DNA from: Antilocapra americana
Taxonomy: Eukaryota; Chordata; Mammalia; Artiodactyla; Antilocapridae
DNA: 64,000 bases
NCBI GenBank assembly: GCA_007570785.1
Contig: ML662442.1
Coordinates: 31,100,537-31,164,536 of the forward strand
Direction of reading: 5' to 3'
In this document: positions 33,267-45,104 of the stretch, one piece after another
How the letters are laid out: each line of letters starts with the position of its first letter
Position numbering within the stretch: the first letter of the stretch is position 1
Position numbers and translations under genes: made by a program
The notes under the pieces: generated by a model
Told to the model about the DNA's origin: nothing
Seen by the model: the letters and a program-made list of their open reading frames with translations, nothing else
The model's database searches: none

Positions 33267-35187
33267 AGTCTCCTACTTTCTTACTAGGTAGAGTAGAAAA
33301 CAATTTTTTTAAAATTAAAAGATGGAATTATTGAATTTCCATTCCCTCTGCTTGAAACATAGACAAATAATAAGCCATGATTTTAGAGGTATTTGGGAAA
33401 GGAGAGGGATGTTCACACACATATACACACAAGTATGCATATACACTAATTTTTTTCTGAGAACTTAAACATCTTTGTAGGTTCTGTGCTTTGCACAGAA
33501 AAGTTTGTAAAAATAGAATTTATTGAATTTTTCAAAGAAGTCACTATTTCTGTTTTCCTCTCTATTAGTGAGGTAGGGAATAGGGGCATAATGAAAAATT
33601 CACCTAGAATGAAAGCTGAATCCTTGAGCCAGGGTACATATCTTTTCATGCACCCAGCTGCTCAGGAAACATCAGACTGAGATATGTCCAAATACATCAA
33701 TTTGGTCTCTCATCCTGGGCTTAAATTTACCAAGCTTTAGTGAATGTCACTGCAGTTCCCAGAGACTAAAGAGGCATCAACTTCTCTGTGTAGCCTGTAA
33801 GCCTCCTTGTAAGAAAACCATTATTCTGCTACTCAATTAACTGCTATGGAGACAGAGAACCATGTGCCCAGGAGAGAAAACCTTCCTTTGTGGGCTAATC
33901 AAAATCCAATGGCTTCTGAAAAGGGCTTGAAAAGATCTTTAATTAGGAAGGAGGCCTAAATTTGGCATTCAAGAAAACGGTGTACAAGTCTAACAATAAA
34001 GGCATAAAGAATAAAGTCTACAGACTATAAGGAGGTCTGGGCTCTTCCTGACGTACCCACTAAGGCTTCTGAGCTCCATATGTATCTCTAATTACTGTTT
34101 AACCATTTGAATTTGATGGTGGGATTCTTAGGATCCTTTTTATATATTTATCCCTCTGAATTTTTTTTTTAACTGCCACCCTCCCAAGAACAATGCATCA
34201 AACCAGGAATGGAAAACAGAGGGGAAATTTATGTATTAGATTGTTATAAGTAAATAATTTAGAAGAACATGGGATGTTCGCTATCTTAACAACCATTTGG
34301 AGATGACTTTTTGACTTCAGCCTCTAGGTGATAATTAGATAGATCATCAATGTTACTTACGCAAATGATCAAAATATTACTTATTTCCTGTGTCAAAATC
34401 ATTCTAATTATCTATGGATTAGACAGATCACTTATCTAGTGTGAAAAGATGGAAAGAACACAAGTTGAATGCAAAAAGGTTGGAGCTGATGGGGTCACAT
34501 AATTGTATGCAGATTCCCCTTGGATTTCTGTTCTGCCTATATTCACAGAGTAACTGGAAGGGTCTCTGTTAAAACAGGGTGTGAATCTGATCTGTGAAAG
34601 CCTCTATGCAATGCAACTAAGTATAAGAAAAAGCTCTTTTGAATTTTATAAGTAGAGGCTTCAGAGTAACATTTAATCACAATTTTTGTTTTTGTGCTTT
34701 TTTTTCACCCCGTAGATCATTTCCTGAAGACCTAAACTCCCAACTTCACCTACTTGAAATATAAAAATAATGAATTGGATAGGGACTTTTTTTCTGTGAT
34801 TAATGATTAGTATTTTGATCAACTTGTGTTAGTTTATATATTTTATTGGCAGTTCAAATTGGGAAGCTATCTTAGAATAAAACTTGGTTGCCTTAATAAA
34901 GAAAATACCACTGTTCTAGTAGTATAATGTTGATAGTTTGTTTACCTTGCATGGGGGAATCCAGGGAAGGTGACCCAACTTGGTAGATCTTTCTGCTCCA
35001 TTGTCATTCAGCCACCACGGTCCTATGCCTTTTATATTCTGCCATCCCTTAAGGCATTGTTTACATTGATCAAATCTAAGTTATTGTTATAGTAGGGTGC
35101 AGATGGCAAAAGGACAGCTCTTTATTGTCCCAAGAAGCCAGTCCTACGTGGCACATGACTTCCATTCACTAGCAGAGCTTTAGACCA
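33267..35187. other. No recognisable gene or repeat
   Basis: About 1.9 kb, AT-rich, with short T-runs and a brief (CA)-rich patch at about 33415-33430. Confidence 0.5.
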
Positions 35188-35404
35188 TGGCTAAGCTTCT
35201 CCGATGGCTCAGCAGGTAAAGAATTTGCATGCAGTATAGGAGACATAAGAGACACAGGTTTGATCCCTGGGTTGGGAAGATCCCCTGGAGAAGGAAATGG
35301 CAACCCACTCCAGTGTTCTTGCCTGGGAAATCCTATGGACAGAGGAGCCTGGCGAGCTACAGTCTAAAGGGTCGCAAAGAGTCAGACACAACTGAGTGGC
35401 TAAG
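35188..35404 (+). mobile_element. Bov-tA SINE
   Basis: Complete near-consensus copy. tggctaag flanks it at 35188-35195 and 35397-35404, probably a TSD, although part of this word also occurs in normal Bov SINE tails. Confidence 0.92.
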
Positions 35405-35447
35405 TACACTATCTTAACTACAAAGGAGGCTGGGAAACATGACCTAG

Positions 35448-35640
35448 AATGGTAGTCAAACTTTTCTGAAGGGTCAGATAGTAAATATTTTAGACTTTAT
35501 TGGCCAGACTAGTTCTGCTGTTATAGCTCGAAAGCAGTCATAGGCAAAATGAAAAGAATGGATATGGTTGTGTTGTAATAAAACTTTATTTACAAAACAG
35601 GCTCTCAGCCTGCCAATCCCTTATATGCCTACCAAACCTA
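35448..35640 (+). mobile_element. Non-autonomous DNA-transposon fossil
   Basis: 'gggtcagatagtaaatattt', 'cgaaagcagtcataggcaaa' and 'gtaataaaactttatttaca' are in the order of a common mammalian element. Another copy is at 54268-54450 in the same orientation. I recognise the family pattern but not its name with certainty. Confidence 0.6.
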
Positions 35641-36020
35641 ATGTGATGGAAGATGTGGCAAAGACCTTTGTACAAAGCCAGCAGCTTCTGCCATAGCAGC
35701 AACAGATTTTGAAAATCAGCCCATGTTTCTTATCTAAATAGAACTTTTGCCAGTTCTACATACAGAACCATACCAGGCTAATATTTGGTTTGTAAATCAC
35801 CTTGTAGATTAGATAAAGAGAATGGAAACAAATAGCTAGACCAGAGTTATGGTATTTAATGAGGCTCAAAACATTTATTTATTGATTTCTCAAACTGCAC
35901 TGAGTTTGGAAGTTGGAGAATATTTTTATTCTCATGAGTTTTTCCAGATGTCTTTATGCTGAATAAGAACTGGCTGATTTTTTAAAAAAACTAAAAAAAT
36001 TGTCTTTTCTGATTATTTGA

Positions 36021-36263
36021 ATATCTTTCATGTGTGCATGCATGCTTAGTTGCTAAGTCATAACTGACTCTTTTGTGACCCCATGGTGTGTATAGCCCAT
36101 CAGGCTCCTCTATCCATGGGATTTCCCAGGCAAGAATACTGGAGTGGGGTGCCACTTCCTTCTACAGGGGATCTTCCCGACCCATGGATCAAACCCACAT
36201 CTCCTGTATTGGCAGGTGGGTTCTTTACCACTGAGCCACCAGGGAAACCTGTATATCTTTCAT
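36021..36263 (-). mobile_element. Bov-tA SINE, antisense, with 11-bp TSD
   Basis: Insert 36032-36252, from 'cttagttgctaagtcataac' to the antisense head 'gagccaccagggaaacc'. Perfect TSD atatctttcat at 36021-36031 and 36253-36263. Confidence 0.94.
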
Positions 36264-36587
36264 AAAAATATCTCCAATAAAGCTCTAGCAAATTCCTATC
36301 AATGAATGATTTTAAAGTCTGTACTGTATTAGCAGACTCTTGAAGTAGATGTTTTGTGCATCACAAGTGGTTGTGATAAGGTTGTTACAAATCCACAAAA
36401 TCTTTGATGGTATTCCCATTAAAAATTTCTCCTCCCATCCAGTCTGGGGTGAGGGTGTGACGAACAGTAGAATATGGTGGAAGTCATACTGTGCCAGTTT
36501 CCAGGCCTGGGCCTTGAAATATCAGTGGCTTCCATTTCCTGTCTCCTTTGGCACTCTCAGGAAGATCTGAGTCACCTTCTTAAAAGA

Positions 36588-36997
36588 CTAATGACCCTGG
36601 GAATTCCCTGGCAGTCTAGTGGTTAGGGGTCCATGCTTCCACTGCAGGGAGAACAAGGTTGATCCCTGGTCAGGGAACTAAAATACTGCATGCTATTATG
36701 CTGCTGCTGCTAAGCCGCTTCAGTTGTGTCCGACTCTGTGCTACCCCCTAGACAGCAGCCCTCAAGGCTACCCCGTTCCTGGCAACCCTAAGTGGGTTGC
36801 CATTTCCTTCTCCAATGCATGAAAGGGAAAAGTGAAAGTGAACTCGTTCAGTCATGTCCGACTCTTAGCGACCCCATAGACTGCAGCCTACCAGGCCCCT
36901 CCATCCATGGGATTTTCCAGGCAAGAGTACTGGGGTAGGGTGCCATTGCCTTCTCCGATGCTAACATGCAGCCAAAGGAAAAAAAAATGTCTAATGA
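36588..36997 (+). mobile_element. CHR SINE, sense, split by Bov-A2, 7-bp TSD
   Basis: Head 'gaattccctggcagtctagt' from 36600 to about 36693, then the tail 'catgcagccaaaggaaaa' from about 36965. Outer flanks ctaatga at 36588-36594 and 36991-36997. A Bov-A2 dimer sits inside it. Confidence 0.88.
36690..36962 (-). mobile_element. Bov-A2 dimer SINE inside CHR
   Basis: (GCT)4 tail, then two antisense Bov-A monomers joined by 'gcatgaaagggaaaagtgaa'. The first monomer lost about 20 bases around 36780-36790. A short 'atgcta' repeat at the edges may be its TSD. Confidence 0.9.
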
Positions 36998-37679
36998 TAC
37001 TGAGACCTCCACGTTTGAGAGGCTAGTGTAAGATGCCTCAGTTGACAGTTGCAACCTAGCCCTGCCCTCCAGCCATCCCACCTGGACCCAGGCAGAGGGA
37101 GGCTGCCCTGGAGCCTCGGGCTCAGCCAGTCAGCCAGCTGAATCCTGCCCAGTGACTTCAGTCAAAGCCACGTGGAGCATAAAAACGGACTGGCTAAGCA
37201 AGACCTACTCAAATTCCCGACTCTCAAAAATAATGAGATATAATAAAACGGATGTTGTTTTATAGTCCTAAGTTTTAGAGTAATTTGTTCTGCAGGAACA
37301 GATACCCAGAAACGGAAAAATGGAAAATAAAGGGGAAAATCTCACCATTTGGTCAATTGTTGCTGCCTGATTTTTTCCTTAAATTTCACGCTAATGCTAG
37401 TTCCAATTAATAGCAATTTAAATTAGATCACAAGGTATTTCCATAGTGACAATATGGTCTAAAATTTTCCATAAGGAAAGAAAATTGTTTCCCCAGGGAT
37501 AAAAGTGCCTCAAGAATAAAGTTTAAAAATGTAAAACACCAAAAAGGATCCCGATTGAAGATTATATAATTCAAAATGGAAATCTATGAACAAGGCTAAA
37601 ATAGCAGACTGAAAATAGAAAATGTCTTGCGAAGTGTTTGCAAGTGGGAGATGACATGTTTTGTGGAAGGATTCGGTGC
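36998..37679. other. No recognisable gene
   Basis: Unique-looking, with a GC-richer patch at about 37065-37145. Confidence 0.5.
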
Positions 37680-37890
37680 TTTGCAGTTAGACCCAAGGTC
37701 ATAATCCATCCAGTGGTTGGGTGACCCAGGGCAAGTTACTTATCCCCCCTGAGCTTGGGTTTCCTGAGCTATAAAATGGGGATAAAACTGCCTTCCTCAT
37801 AGGGTTACTATGAGGATTAAGAGAGATAATGTATACAAAGCACTCAGCAAAACACCTGCCATGTGGTAGGTGCTTAATGAATGGCCATTC
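37680..37890 (+). repeat. MIR SINE, near full length
   Basis: 'ggcaagttacttatcccccc', 'gagctataaaatggggataa', 'cctcatagggttactatgag' and 'atgtggtaggtgcttaatga' follow the MIR consensus closely for about 200 bases. Confidence 0.88.
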
Positions 37891-39219
37891 CCTTCTCTTT
37901 TTCAACAAGAAAGTGAAAAAAATGAATACACTGGTAATACATAGGGTAGTTCTGCATGGAAAACCTCTTCCACTTCTGATTCTGAAAATTATGGTGAGAT
38001 CCAGTTTCTTAATATGGGACTATCTTGAATATAGGCAAATTAAAAAAGGCGAGAAGGACTGAGAGGCAAATGCGTTGGTTGTTAATGTAGACAAAGTAGG
38101 ACTTCAAACAAAAAAAAGTTTGAAAATGACAGATTTTGGAAAATCTATGCTTTTGAAATGCTGTGTTCATCCAAACATACAATTTTTGTTTTCAATTTTA
38201 GAAAGATAAATGTCAAATGTTAGCTTGGATTTGATAAATTGGTAGAACATTAATAGGTGGTAAAAATACTGGAATACTGGCTCTCTAGACTTGGTTTCTA
38301 TGGAGTAACGTATCCAGAACAAAAATAACAGGACTTTTCAGAGCTCACTCTGAAAAACCTTGTCTTCTCAGACACGTTGTTGAAAATTACTCTTTTTAGA
38401 TCACTGTTCTCATGATTACCTCCTTCTTTAAAGTTCTACTATGTGTGGTAGAAAGCTGAAGTTGTAGCCATGAGAAGTCAACTTTTAACCTTAAATTTTC
38501 AGTTTTGCTTATATTAGAGTAATAATATTTGGCATCAAGAATGTGAGGTGCTTGTATTTAAAAATTTCTCAACAGTTGGGCTTAAATCAGGAATTATGTC
38601 TCTTCAGTTTTCCTAGACAAGTATGATTTAAGTTGAATGTGGTTATTTTCAATAAACATGATTCATTACTTATATATACTTTTAGATATATGCTTTTTCT
38701 TATTAATTCATTTCTATTCCACCCTTTACAAAAAGGATTCAAAGATTATATGAAACTGCAGATGACGCAAAATTAAGATCATTAAGAAAGAAAAGGAGAA
38801 ACAAGTATAAATAAAATGCAACTAACAAGAAAAATGCAACTAGGAGTGTGACTATCACAATGGGGATAGACTTTAGCATGTTCTTATTTAATTATATCCT
38901 TATAGATTTTCATCAAATGAATCTCATAAATCTGAAAAAATATCACAGTCATATTGCCTGTCCTGATTTTGGGGTCAGGAAATATCGGCAACATATATGT
39001 AAATGAAGTGATTTTCTGAGACTCCACAATGGAGGAAGGCAGCAGGTGAGGGAAAAGTTGGCTCAGCTGGTGGGGTCAAAGGCTGATGATGAATGTATCA
39101 TCACTCTCATGGTTGATTCACAGAGAATAATGGTGGGCTTGCCCATCTGCTCTTCCATACACACCTCTCAGGTCTCCACACTATCTTTCATCCACTAGAA
39201 TCCCCTTTATGCAAGCTTA
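37891..39219. other. No recognisable gene or repeat
   Basis: AT-rich, apparently unique. Short direct repeats 'gcaactaacaagaaaaatgc' occur near 38818-38845. Confidence 0.5.
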
Positions 39220-39790
39220 GTTTGAATTCCTCATCTCCAGAAGTCTTTTGTAGCCCCCTTCGCTTTCTCTTCCCTTTGCAGGTAGAATTTATCCTGCTGT
39301 TCCCATTGGTCCTGCAATACTTTATTTATAGAGCCAGCACAGTTTAATAGTATTTTAGAGTTGTGCAATGTATCTCTAGTTTCCTCCCTGTCCATGATTG
39401 TGAGTTTTTAACAGGGAAGTACTGTGCTTTTCCTATTTCTTATTCTATTTCCCCTTTCCCATCGCAACCCACTGTCTAGACTCTAGAATATCATCTAACT
39501 ATGCTGCTGCTAAGTCATTTCAATTATTTCCAACTTTGTGGAACCTTATGGACTGTAGCTTGCCAGGCTCGTCTCTCCATGGGATTCTCCAGGCAAGAAT
39601 ACTAGAGTGGGTTGCCATTTCCTCCTCCAGGGATCTTCCCAACCCAGGGATCGAACCCATATCTCTTACATCTCCTACACTGGCAGGCAGGTTCTTGAAC
39701 ACTAGCACCACCTGGGAAGCCCTAGAATACATCTAAACATAGTAGGCATATAATAAAGGTTGTCTGAATCATCTTCCTTTTTAGAGTCAT
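39220..39790 (+). mobile_element. L2 LINE 3' end, sense, split by a SINE
   Basis: 'gaagtcttttgtagccccct' (39241-39260) and a T/C-rich L2 3' UTR lead to 'catagtaggcatataataaa', the L2 terminus, after the nested SINE. Rejoining the halves restores the L2 order. Confidence 0.65.
39484..39736 (-). mobile_element. Bov-tA SINE, antisense, with TSD
   Basis: Insert about 39499-39722. TSD tagaatatcatctaa (39484-39498) versus tagaatacatctaa (39723-39736), differing by one base deletion. Body from 'gctgctgctaagtcatttca' to 'accacctgggaagcc'. Confidence 0.92.
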
Positions 39791-40714
39791 CCTTGGTACA
39801 CAGTTCAATTTAATCAATTATACCAATAGAAGTGTTGAGATGAGGATGGAAGAGGGGGGTGGTTTGTTCTAGCTGTTGATGTCCTGGGGAGAGCCCCATT
39901 CCTTGGGTATTTATTGTAGAATTCTGTTTTAAGATTCTAGCTTGGCTCATGCTCTCAGGAGAGTCTGGCTCAATCCCTGTTGTTTGTGCAAGGTAGCCCT
40001 GTGATTCTTGTTCCATATACCCCAGATCTGGTTGATTCCACTGAGCATCATGGACTTTACATTTCATCATTTTTTTTAAATGTATGACTTGCTTAGCACC
40101 CTGTGCAAAGCTGTTAATAAAAATTAAAAGCCCATGGAAGCTTTGCTAATCTACTCCTCTCTAACTGGCAGGTGTATAGAAGCTGCTTGTATGCAGCAGA
40201 GCTTCTGAAGCTGCGGATGTTTCCTTTCAACAGATGGAGAATGTTGGGCTTCAGTCTTGTTTGTTCAAAGAAGATGAAAAGAAGCCTAAAAAACAGTTAT
40301 GGAAAGGGAACAGACCCAGAGAATAGCCGAGAATTCACAAAAGGAAGATGTGAGTGAGCAGCACCCGTGACTGTTTGCTAAGCAGTTTCTAAGCAACTTT
40401 TAATGGAAGGTCAGACAGAAGCAAGATAAAGGGAGGAGGAAGCAACATTATTTGCCACAATAAAATGACTGTGAATGCTGTCAGTTAGAGGGAAAAATAG
40501 ACTGATCAGTCTTGGCACTTATTCATGTGTGTAGGTTTTTTTGTGAATACAAATGAAAATCTTTCATAAAAGAGCCTATCTAATTTGAACAACTGTCATA
40601 ATCCTGGCAACATGTATATATTATGATTAAAAAAGGATTTCTATAAAACACACTGGGATTTACCAGCAAGCACTGATACTCTCCTTTCTCCCCATGCCAG
40701 TCCACAGGCATGTC
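39791..40714. other. No recognisable gene
   Basis: An 86-codon minus-strand frame (40070-39810) has no recognisable domain. A T-run lies at about 40070-40078. Confidence 0.45.
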
Positions 40715-40940
40715 ATTCACTCATTTTTCTTCTCTGGATTGAACACTGTGCTAGATCCAGAGAGAGAGGTGATCCCCAGGCTTTGACTCTGGGGCACTCA
40801 GAGTCCATCCCAGTCCATCAGTGAGTACAGGGCAATGTGGGAAATGGCTCAGGGTCCCTAGAGAACAGGCACATGGGTGTCCCTCGGGCTATCAGGGAGG
40901 GCTTCCTAGAGAAGACAGATCAGAGCCAATTTTCAATCAG
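40715..40940 (-). mobile_element. L2-like fragment, antisense
   Basis: 'cattcactcatttttcttct', 'gaacactgtgctagatccag' and 'aggcttcct'-like L2 blocks ('ggagggcttcctagagaaga'). Confidence 0.5.
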
Positions 40941-41415
40941 TTTTCTCAGCTCTGGCTTCGTTTTCTTCATTCAGTTAACTTTGGAATGTTATTTTTTTCT
41001 TTCATGGGAAGAATAGAAAATGACTTTTCTTTTTCCTTCAACTTGTCTGTGCAGAAGAGAATGTTAAGTGAGTACTCGTGAATGTCAACACTGAAATTTA
41101 TATAAAGTCATGAATGGTGTCCCAACTACTACATGTAATGGCCCTTGGAAACTATCTTGACATGGACTAATTCTTTGACAGGTACTCTCTTCTCCAGGCT
41201 GCAATTACACTGGATTTTCTAAGTGATGCTCCTAACTCTCCTGGTGATCTGTCTCTCTTCCAGATCTTTTCTCTCCTCCTATTCCCAGAGTTTGCTCTTT
41301 CCTTCATCAATTTAATACTTCCTCATGCCATGAACTCATGAGTTTGTGCTTACACTTCTCAGAACTTAACTCTGTCTTCTCACACAGGCTCCAGCTCCAT
41401 ATTTATAGATATCCC

Positions 41416-41555
41416 AGGGTATTTCCAACCCACTCCAGTGTTCTTGCATGGAGAATCCCATAGCCAAGACAGAGGAGCCTGTCAGGCTATGGTCCATGGG
41501 GTTGCAAATAGTCAGAAATGACCGAAGTGACCGAGCAGAAGCACAAGGGTGTTTC
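41416..41555 (+). mobile_element. Bov-A SINE, 5'-truncated
   Basis: Insert 41426-41545, body only ('aacccactccagtgttcttg' to 'gaccgagcagaagcac'). Flanks agggtatttc and agggtgtttc (9 of 10). Confidence 0.85.
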
Positions 41556-41655
41556 TACTCTGATATTTCATAATCATTTATAGTTAGCCTTTCCAAAGCG
41601 GCAACAATAGTCCGAGATCCATAAAACATGCACAATCACCCCAGTAATATACAAT

Positions 41656-41905
41656 CCCCAGCTGGGTTGCATGTGTGTGTACTAAGTCGCATTGGTTGTG
41701 CCTGACTCTTTGCGACCTCATGGACTGTATGTAGCCTGTTAAGTTCCTCTATCCATGGGATTCTCTGGAAAAGAGTACTGGAGTGTATTGCCATGCCTGC
41801 CTCCAGGGGATCTTCCCAACCCGGGGACCGAACCCACGTCTCCTGAGTCTCCTGCATTGGCAAGCGGACTCTTTACCACTGAGCCACCTGGGAAGCCCCC
41901 AGCTG
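41656..41905 (-). mobile_element. Bov-tA SINE, antisense, with 9-bp TSD
   Basis: Insert 41665-41896. TSD ccccagctg at 41656-41664 and 41897-41905. The head 'gagccacctgggaagcc' is complete. Confidence 0.94.
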
Positions 41906-43451
41906 ACTTGGGGAATCCTGTATTGTCCATCCAGGAGGAAGGGATGGATGGTGGTGGGCAACGACCCGGTTGAAGTATGAAGGTGGGTAGTGTAGATGGG
42001 TCACAAGGTGTGTACAGATCGTATTGTTTCCCTAAACCATACTCTGAGGAGTAGTGATGAGAAGTTTAATCTTATCATTATTCACTTTCACTACATCGAA
42101 TAGCAATGGAGAGAACAAAGGAATGTTATTCTGGTAACTTTGGGCTCCTGTGTGGGGAGCTGAAGGATATACAGACATAGGTAAATAGTTTCATTTCTTC
42201 TTCTAGGCATGATATCAATGAATTCTTAGATTTATTCCAGAAAAGATTTGAATCAGAGAAAATATGGGCTTGTTTCTGGTTTATTCTAGAGAGGTGATCT
42301 CCCACAGAAGGATGAAATTAATTTAATGAAGTTTCTGAAATTTTATCATCCTAATCCAAGGTTTGAAAAATAAATTTGAGGTTTTAGGAGAATATCCAAA
42401 TACAGTCAGAAACTATGAAGGATAATATACATGACAAAGAGAGATAAGCAGCCATGCATAGTATTTTGCCAGAGAAAATAAGAAGGGCATTTATTATAAT
42501 CATGTTCCTAACTGGAATACATATGTAAAGTAATCTCAGAAAGTTCTTTTGACCAGAGTTTCCCAAATGATGAATGAATGAAAGATTAATATTATGGTAA
42601 CATTTTCATAACTTTTTTTCTTAATGAATCCCTAGAAAAAGCCCAATGGACATGAGACCCTCTGACATCATCAAGCAATAATTTGTCCTTTTCTTAGGAA
42701 GTGAACTCCATCCAAGAAGCTTTATTTCTTAAAGAATAGGCCCTATACTACAACACCAGATTAAAAAATGTTATGTTTGCAATTTTTGTAGTAGGAACAG
42801 CTGTTTGTTTAGCAGTTGTGCTGGCTTACTTTCCGTGCATTATGATAGAAGAAATTTTTTCTTCTGTGTCTTGAGTGCTAAATTAGATGGATACTTAGGG
42901 CACATAATATCTGCCTCAAGAGGGAAAAATAAAAGGAATTAGACTAACTCCCCTCTTTGGGAATAGTGTCCGTTTTCCCTTACAGAGCTTGGCTGTGAGT
43001 TGCTTCAATTTTGGGGGGGTTTTCCCATCATCGGACAACTTTGTTAGTGGGAGGCCTGGAGGTGAACAGAAATTGAAGAATTCTGCCTTAGAAGAGGACT
43101 GGAAACAGCAAGGGAATATTTGAATGTTGCTTATGATTATATTTTTTAGGAAATAAAGGGATTATGATATCCTGTTACTGGCTTCTGCCTCTCAGTGATC
43201 TGAAATTTTCATTTCATTGTAATGAACAGAATTAAATTAAGGTCTAGCTTAATTCTAAGGTTTAAGATAGTCTTTGAAGGATAATATGTGATCTATATTA
43301 AGTGAACTATGACCTAGCTTTTTGACATTCATTTCAAAATATTTTACTTGAGGATGTAGAGTTTTGGATCTGATGGGGAGAATAGTTCCAGGTGGGGAAT
43401 AGCAGTGAAGTCCATGATAAGTGAGTGAATTCCTGACAAAGAATCCTAGAT
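41906..43451. other. No recognisable gene or repeat
   Basis: About 1.5 kb, AT-rich. Nothing identified on either strand. Confidence 0.5.
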
Positions 43452-43651
43452 CAATTGTTCTCAGAGTGTGGTCCCTAGAAAAGCAGAATCTGCATCCTTT
43501 GGGAACTTGTTAGAAATGGAAATTCTCTGGTTCTACCTCAGATTTACTGAATCAGGACTGTATGTGTGTGCACATCAAGGCAAAGCAATCTTTGTTTTCA
43601 TTTCCATTAGCACTCTAGGTGATTCTGATGCCCAGTTAAGTTTGATAACTC
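43452..43651 (+). mobile_element. MER5A-type hAT DNA transposon
   Basis: 'ttctcagagtgtggtcccta', 'gggaacttgttagaaatgga', 'agatttactgaatcagg' and 'gtgattctgatgcccagtta' give a nearly full MER5A. About 20 bases near 43560-43590 are replaced by TG-rich sequence. Confidence 0.85.
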
Positions 43652-45104
43652 TACATATAATCCAAATACTCAAAGGTAAAGAGTTTATTAGGCAAATTGT
43701 TGGTGCCAGTGCAATGGACTGTCATGTTCTCATTAAAAATAGCATTTTTTGTAGACAAACAAAAGAATAAATTTAAAACATAAAACTCATAATTGCATAT
43801 AAATTATAATATGAGGTATTTAAATTGTGTATAACAGGAAATTGGAATCCCAAATTTGTAAAATTGGAGCTAGAGGATTGCTTTGATTGCACACATGTGA
43901 TCATTTTATTGTCACTGTTGTTGATTAGGAGTTTATCTTTTATTGTTAAGGTAAATATATATTGAAAAGAAAGAAAATATGCCTACCACTAGAAATAACT
44001 CTTTATTTAAAATACATAATAAAATATAATTATTTGTTGAATATATTTAAAATACATATTAATTGCTAAAAGAAAACAATATTTAAAGTTTCTCAGATTG
44101 AAAGGCCAGTTACTTTGGGGTATCTTTCTTGTTTTTAAGTGAAACACACACAGCTGGGAGAAGCAGAGGCTTTCTTGCCAATACATCTGCTTTCTTTACA
44201 CTGTTCATAAAATACTTCACACTCTCCATTTGGAGAACAGCTTTCCCCAGGGTGCCACAACTGAAACATTCCAGTTAAAATACTTCATAACACTCAGAAG
44301 TTGGAATGCCCCCCACACTCTTTTTTTCTTTTTCTCAACCTCTGACTTGCCAAAGGGGAAAAATCCATATATCCTGATTTCATGGATATAAATGCAAGAA
44401 CAGAAGCAAATGTATACCATTTGATTCATTAGTATCTGTAGATTATGGATAATTCAAGTTTTAAAAGTTCATGTTGTCTGATGATTGGGCTATTTGAGAG
44501 CTTTCACTTAAATTAAGGGCCTTTCACCTCAAAATCATCATTTAGAATCTAGACATGGACAATGACAAAGTGTTATAAACTCCTGACCCCTAAGATTTGT
44601 TCCAGTTCTAAATGCTTGTTGATTCTATGATTCAACTGGTGTTTCATGTCTATGAATATTTTGCAGTCTCAATGTGTTTTGTGGAACCGAATATACATTA
44701 TGTCATTTAGGAAGATGTTACAACAGTCCAAGAGTGAGACCATGTTTTTCTGACTGGAGAAGTGACAAGTCTGAACAGATAACAACTAACTGTTGAAAGA
44801 GATACTGTAAGGATTCATAATCTAGTCACATATATACCTTAGATCCCTATGGAAGAATGTTCAGATAAATAAATTTTCATAAGCAAACATAGATGGACCG
44901 AAGGCCTTCCCCTTCAAAATATGACCTTATCACATTCAAACTGATCAATGTTCTAGAGTATCATAGACTGTTTGGAGCATATCTGTTTTATTTCATGGTT
45001 TAATATAATGGCATACAATATATCTGGAAGTATTTAAGAAAATCCACTGAGGTGTGAAGAGAATATATTTACATTAAAATTTTACCTAGAAATAAGAAAG
45101 AAAT
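43652..45104. other. No recognisable gene or repeat
   Basis: Very AT-rich. Nothing identified. Confidence 0.5.

Noticed and set aside
41160..41415. Pyrimidine-rich stretch considered as sense L2
   Set aside because: Only vague compositional similarity; no diagnostic L2 blocks in order.
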